Shown: positions 20,247 through 23,131 of the stretch, in pieces
Numbering within the stretch: the stretch's first letter is position 1
Layout of the letters: each line of letters starts with the position of its first letter
IMG/VR virus record: IMGVR_UViG_3300006090_000001
Span: 1-23,131 of that record
Reading direction: 5' to 3' (one strand)
Source of the DNA: a virus
DNA length: 23,131 nt
The notes under the pieces: generated by a model
What the model saw: only the letters and a program-made list of their open reading frames with translations
The model's database searches: none
What the model was told of the DNA's origin: nothing
Translations under genes and position numbers: made by a program

Positions 20247-20744
20247 ATGGGAAAATTAAATGACTCGGTAGGACCTAAAGGTACTGTGCGTTGGGAAATC
20301 CGAAGAAGTGGCGGGGACTGTACAGAAGGAAGAGGCCCCGCACCTAACGCAATCAACGATGAATTAAAAAATAAACTTGCAGCAACATTGACCACTGCTA
20401 CTAGCAGATTTGGTGTAGCTGAAAACATGTTTGGAGATGACGGTATGCTAGAAGCAACCAATGGCAAGTCGGGAATCGCTTTGGTTGACGATGGAAATGG
20501 ACCGGAAGGCTATTATGAGATGGATTGCAACCTATCTTCCACAGGTGCTCAAGATTTTGAAGTTTCGGGTGTGGTACGATGTGAGACAGATGGAATAACC
20601 ATAACTGATGCATTGCTGGGACACTCTTGGGCCGCAACAAATTTCTCTGTTGATTTCAGTAGTTATGAATTTACACCAGATGTGGACTTGGATGACGGGG
20701 ACCAATTAAATGTTACTTGGGAAATCTCAATAGATGATTCATAA
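20247..20744 (+). CDS. Small beta-rich virion protein (165 aa)
   Basis: Polar, beta-rich, with a basic N-terminus (VRWEIRRSGGDCTEGRG) and a closing strand pair (VDLDDGDQLNVTWEISI). The next gene ends with a similar strand (DILRVTWTITV), so the two may share a fold. No known family. GAGG lies ten bases before the ATG. Confidence 0.55.
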   Translation: MGKLNDSVGPKGTVRWEIRRSGGDCTEGRGPAPNAINDELKNKLAATLTTATSRFGVAENMFGDDGMLEATNGKSGIALVDDGNGPEGYYEMDCNLSSTGAQDFEVSGVVRCETDGITITDALLGHSWAATNFSVDFSSYEFTPDVDLDDGDQLNVTWEISIDDS

Positions 20745-20760
20745 AAATAGGAGAAAATAA

Positions 20761-21429
20761 ATGATACATGCACCTAATATAAATACATTGTGGACAAATA
20801 AAAGATTAAAAGTCCATGGTGATGTTGATATAAAAGTATACGACCCAGAAGATCTGATACGTATGGAACCAAAGGTCGATATTTTAGATACAAATATTGT
20901 AAAAGACGATTTGTTAGAAAAGCTGAATGACGAAATGCATACAACTTCGTCTGCAAATACAGCACACCAGTTACACACAGGTACTAACTGGCATCCAGCA
21001 AGTGATATGTGCTTATCCCCAGACCTGTGTCAGAACTACACTAATACATCAAATCGAGAGGGTGAGAATGGCATTAGTGTTGCGGTCACTGGTTACACTG
21101 GCCGGATTCAAGATGATGTTTACGGTGGTTGCAGCCAATGCCATGGCTTTTGTTTGTATGACAACACAAGTACCTCCACCACCAATAATGCAAGTACCTG
21201 GGCTGCTGAAGCAACTTGGCTGTCCGGATACGATCCTAACACCACTACGGTAGAAAGAATGTATATGGGTAAAGATTTTGATTCCCAAATTGGTGGCAAC
21301 TTCACCAATGTGTTTTCTACATCCTTTGATGGTCCGTATAATTTCAAGTATGCATATTATGATAACACCAACTTCACTATTCAGACTTTAGATATTCTTC
21401 GGGTAACTTGGACAATTACAGTAGGGTAA
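20761..21429 (+). CDS. Beta-rich virion protein, Thr/Asn-rich (222 aa)
   Basis: After a short helical start (EDLIRMEPKVDILDTNIVKDDLLEKLNDE), the protein is rich in Asn, Thr and Ser, with several cysteines (CLSPDLC, GGCSQCHGFC) and a closing beta strand similar to that of its upstream neighbour. This composition is common in tail-spike or receptor-binding accessories. AGGAG lies seven bases before the ATG. Function unknown. Confidence 0.55.
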   Translation: MIHAPNINTLWTNKRLKVHGDVDIKVYDPEDLIRMEPKVDILDTNIVKDDLLEKLNDEMHTTSSANTAHQLHTGTNWHPASDMCLSPDLCQNYTNTSNREGENGISVAVTGYTGRIQDDVYGGCSQCHGFCLYDNTSTSTTNNASTWAAEATWLSGYDPNTTTVERMYMGKDFDSQIGGNFTNVFSTSFDGPYNFKYAYYDNTNFTIQTLDILRVTWTITVG

Positions 21430-21435
21430 TTTTAA

Positions 21436-23131
21436 ATGCCATTCTGCCAAATAACCTCCATCACCAATCCAACCTCTAGTTCTGTATTTGATCCTGGGGA
21501 TGGCTTTACGGTTTCATGGTCATATAATGATCTTACAATTTGTGTCCCTTGGAGGATCACCTATATAAAGCTGTACGAAAATGGATCATACCATAGTACT
21601 TTATGGACAGGATCCCATTTTGTAGCTGGTCCGTATGGAATATATATTACACTACCATCTTCAGGTTTAACCTTTGGAGATGTGTATACTTTAGAACTCA
21701 AAATAGAACATAACTCATTTCCCGCATTATTTGACATATATACATCTGGTGTGTTTGAGATTGAAGGCAGCCCACCTACCACTGTTGATGTTAATGAAGC
21801 AGTTGCTGTTGATGAAAGTCATAGTAAACAAGAACAGACCTGGAAAATTGTAAAAAACGTATCGGATGAAATTGAATTGGATGAAGATGAAAGTAAGGTT
21901 GAAAGTGCGTGGAAGATAAATAGAGTCTTGTATGATCAGACTGACTTTGATGAAGATTTCTGGTCTAATCAACTATACACCATATCAATATCCGATGAAA
22001 TTGAATTGGATGGAGATGAAAGTAAGGTTAAAAGTGAGTGGAAGATAAATAGATCTGTTTCTGATTCTACTCTTCTCTCTGAATCCATTATTGATATAGA
22101 AACTGAAGGCAGAGAAAATGAAGATATAGGTCTTCTTACTGAAAAACAGGCGAAGGAAAAAAGAATATGGAGACATGTATATAATGTATCCGATACCATT
22201 GATGTTGATGAAGATGAAAGTAAGGTTAAAAGTACTTTTAAGACATGGGTATCTGTTTCTGATTCTACATGGTTTTCAACTGAAAACATTATATCCTATT
22301 TTTTCAAAGAAAACCAGCCAGGTGATTCTTCAAATATTGAAGAAGATTTTGATTACGAAGAACGAATCTGGAGAAAAGTAGTAAATTATTTCGATGATGC
22401 TGGGCTTAATGAGGATGTTGATGTAGATAAAAGAACCTGGAAATATTTGGTTGACCCTGAATTCGGATTCGGTGGTTCTATAGCTTTGCTTAAAGAGGAT
22501 GTTGATGTAGATACAAGAGAATGGAAACATCTAAAATATTCTTTAGATTGGATCAAGTTAACTGGCGATACGGTTAATTATGAAAAAAGAAAATTCATAC
22601 ACCGTTGGTTTCCGGATGATAATTTAACAGTTTATGGTGCAGAGCAGAACGTTTCATGGGAAAAACGAACACAACAAGAAACATATGAGACAGGTTATTT
22701 TGAAGAAGATTTTGATTACGAAAAAAGAGCATGGAAACATACTGAAGATGTAGATGAGACTATAGATATAGGTGTTTCCACATTTAATTGGAGTGAAAGA
22801 GAATGGAAAACCCATGAGACTGTAGATGAGACTATAGATATAGGTGTTTCCACATTTAATTGGAATGTCCATGAATGGCAAATTTTTGAGACTGTAGATG
22901 ATGCCACTTTCTTTGCTGAAGTATTTGCAAGTGAAGTAAGAACATTTATACATGTTATCACCCCGCAAGATGATATAGCCGTTTCCCCGGCAACAACATA
23001 TGAAAAAAGGACCCCCATTATTTATGGCGATTTATCCCTTTTTGAAGAAGGTTTTGATTACGAAGAAAGGACCTGGAAACATTTAAAATATAGTCCAGAA
23101 GTAATTGCATTTGATGAAGAGTTTGGTTATG
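21436..23131 (+). CDS. Long repeat protein, Kre9/Knh-like domain then degenerate repeats (partial)
   Basis: This open frame runs from ATG 21436 to the window end with no stop (565 codons), so the C-terminus is missing. Residues about 5-110 resemble the Ig-like Kre9/Knh N-terminal module: ITSITNPTSSSVFDPGDGFTVSW, then IKLYENG, then a strand-rich stretch ending SGVFEIEG. From about residue 115 onward the protein is a chain of some 16 degenerate repeats whose core reads like D-Y-E-x-R-x-W-K (for example FDYEERIWR 305, VDVDKRTWK 328, FDYEKRAWK 426, FNWSEREWK 450, FDYEERTWK 540), spaced about 10-35 residues apart. It is very acidic. Likely a tail fibre or surface-exposed virion protein. Antisense open frames here are shadows of the repeats. 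Confidence 0.75.
   Translation, partial: MPFCQITSITNPTSSSVFDPGDGFTVSWSYNDLTICVPWRITYIKLYENGSYHSTLWTGSHFVAGPYGIYITLPSSGLTFGDVYTLELKIEHNSFPALFDIYTSGVFEIEGSPPTTVDVNEAVAVDESHSKQEQTWKIVKNVSDEIELDEDESKVESAWKINRVLYDQTDFDEDFWSNQLYTISISDEIELDGDESKVKSEWKINRSVSDSTLLSESIIDIETEGRENEDIGLLTEKQAKEKRIWRHVYNVSDTIDVDEDESKVKSTFKTWVSVSDSTWFSTENIISYFFKENQPGDSSNIEEDFDYEERIWRKVVNYFDDAGLNEDVDVDKRTWKYLVDPEFGFGGSIALLKEDVDVDTREWKHLKYSLDWIKLTGDTVNYEKRKFIHRWFPDDNLTVYGAEQNVSWEKRTQQETYETGYFEEDFDYEKRAWKHTEDVDETIDIGVSTFNWSEREWKTHETVDETIDIGVSTFNWNVHEWQIFETVDDATFFAEVFASEVRTFIHVITPQDDIAVSPATTYEKRTPIIYGDLSLFEEGFDYEERTWKHLKYSPEVIAFDEEFGY
22749..22864 (+). repeat. 72-bp period direct repeat inside the repeat protein
   Basis: Bases 22749-22792 are repeated exactly at 22821-22864 (44 bases, 72-base period, 24 residues). 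This is a recent in-frame duplication of one protein repeat, showing that the repeat number can change. Confidence 0.75.

Noticed and set aside
21727-23018. Several minus-strand open frames of 60-106 codons
   Set aside because: They arise from the low-complexity repeats of the 565-codon plus-strand gene and share its duplicated DNA. None has translation signals fitting the operon.
1-23131. tRNA or rRNA genes
   Set aside because: No cloverleaf with a GGTTCGAATCC-type T arm and no rRNA-like segments were noticed in the intergenic stretches.

Overview
The window looks like part of the genome of a temperate tailed dsDNA bacteriophage (or an integrated prophage). Evidence: small overlapping genes packed head to tail, a replication-initiation gene followed by a helicase-loader-like gene, a leftward integrase operon, and then a canonical virion morphogenesis run (large terminase, portal, scaffold, major capsid protein, head-tail adaptors). 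No tail tube, sheath or tape-measure gene appears between the capsid and the window end, which suggests a short-tailed (podovirus-like) particle. The host cannot be named. Base composition is moderate to AT-rich, and the lipobox protein fits a bacterial envelope.

Region 1 (1-7348, rightward): a likely operator palindrome and HTH/excisionase-like gene; a small Cys protein; a peptide deformylase fused to a SEC-C zinc motif; a RecB/Cas4-type PD-(D/E)XK nuclease; a small protein ending in an SSB-like DDLPF tail; a structured RNA candidate; a possible restriction-fold protein; a MazG-like protein; a very AT-rich LicD-methyltransferase fusion that looks like acquired cargo; two zinc-ribbon proteins; a replication O-like protein carrying iteron-like repeats; a helicase-loader-like protein; an HNH-type protein; and four overlapping small genes, one encoding a membrane protein.

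Region 2 (7319-9276, leftward): integrase, three small unknown or membrane proteins, a ribbon-helix-helix regulator, and an intrinsic terminator that overlaps the end of the last rightward gene. The integrase lacks the usual first catalytic arginine.

Region 3 (9277-9654): a divergent control region without a convincing gene. It holds two TATAAT-type promoters and a 20-bp tandem repeat.

Region 4 (9655-23131, rightward): a DUF5681-like gene (possible small terminase) with two poly-C tracts, a lipoprotein, a CxxC protein, a holin-like membrane protein, TerL, portal, scaffold, major capsid protein, a small head protein, a strong wobble-paired hairpin, two adaptor proteins, a large tail-region protein, two beta-rich small virion proteins, and the start of a long repeat protein that runs off the window. 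No endolysin, DNA polymerase, helicase, tRNA or CRISPR array was recognised here.
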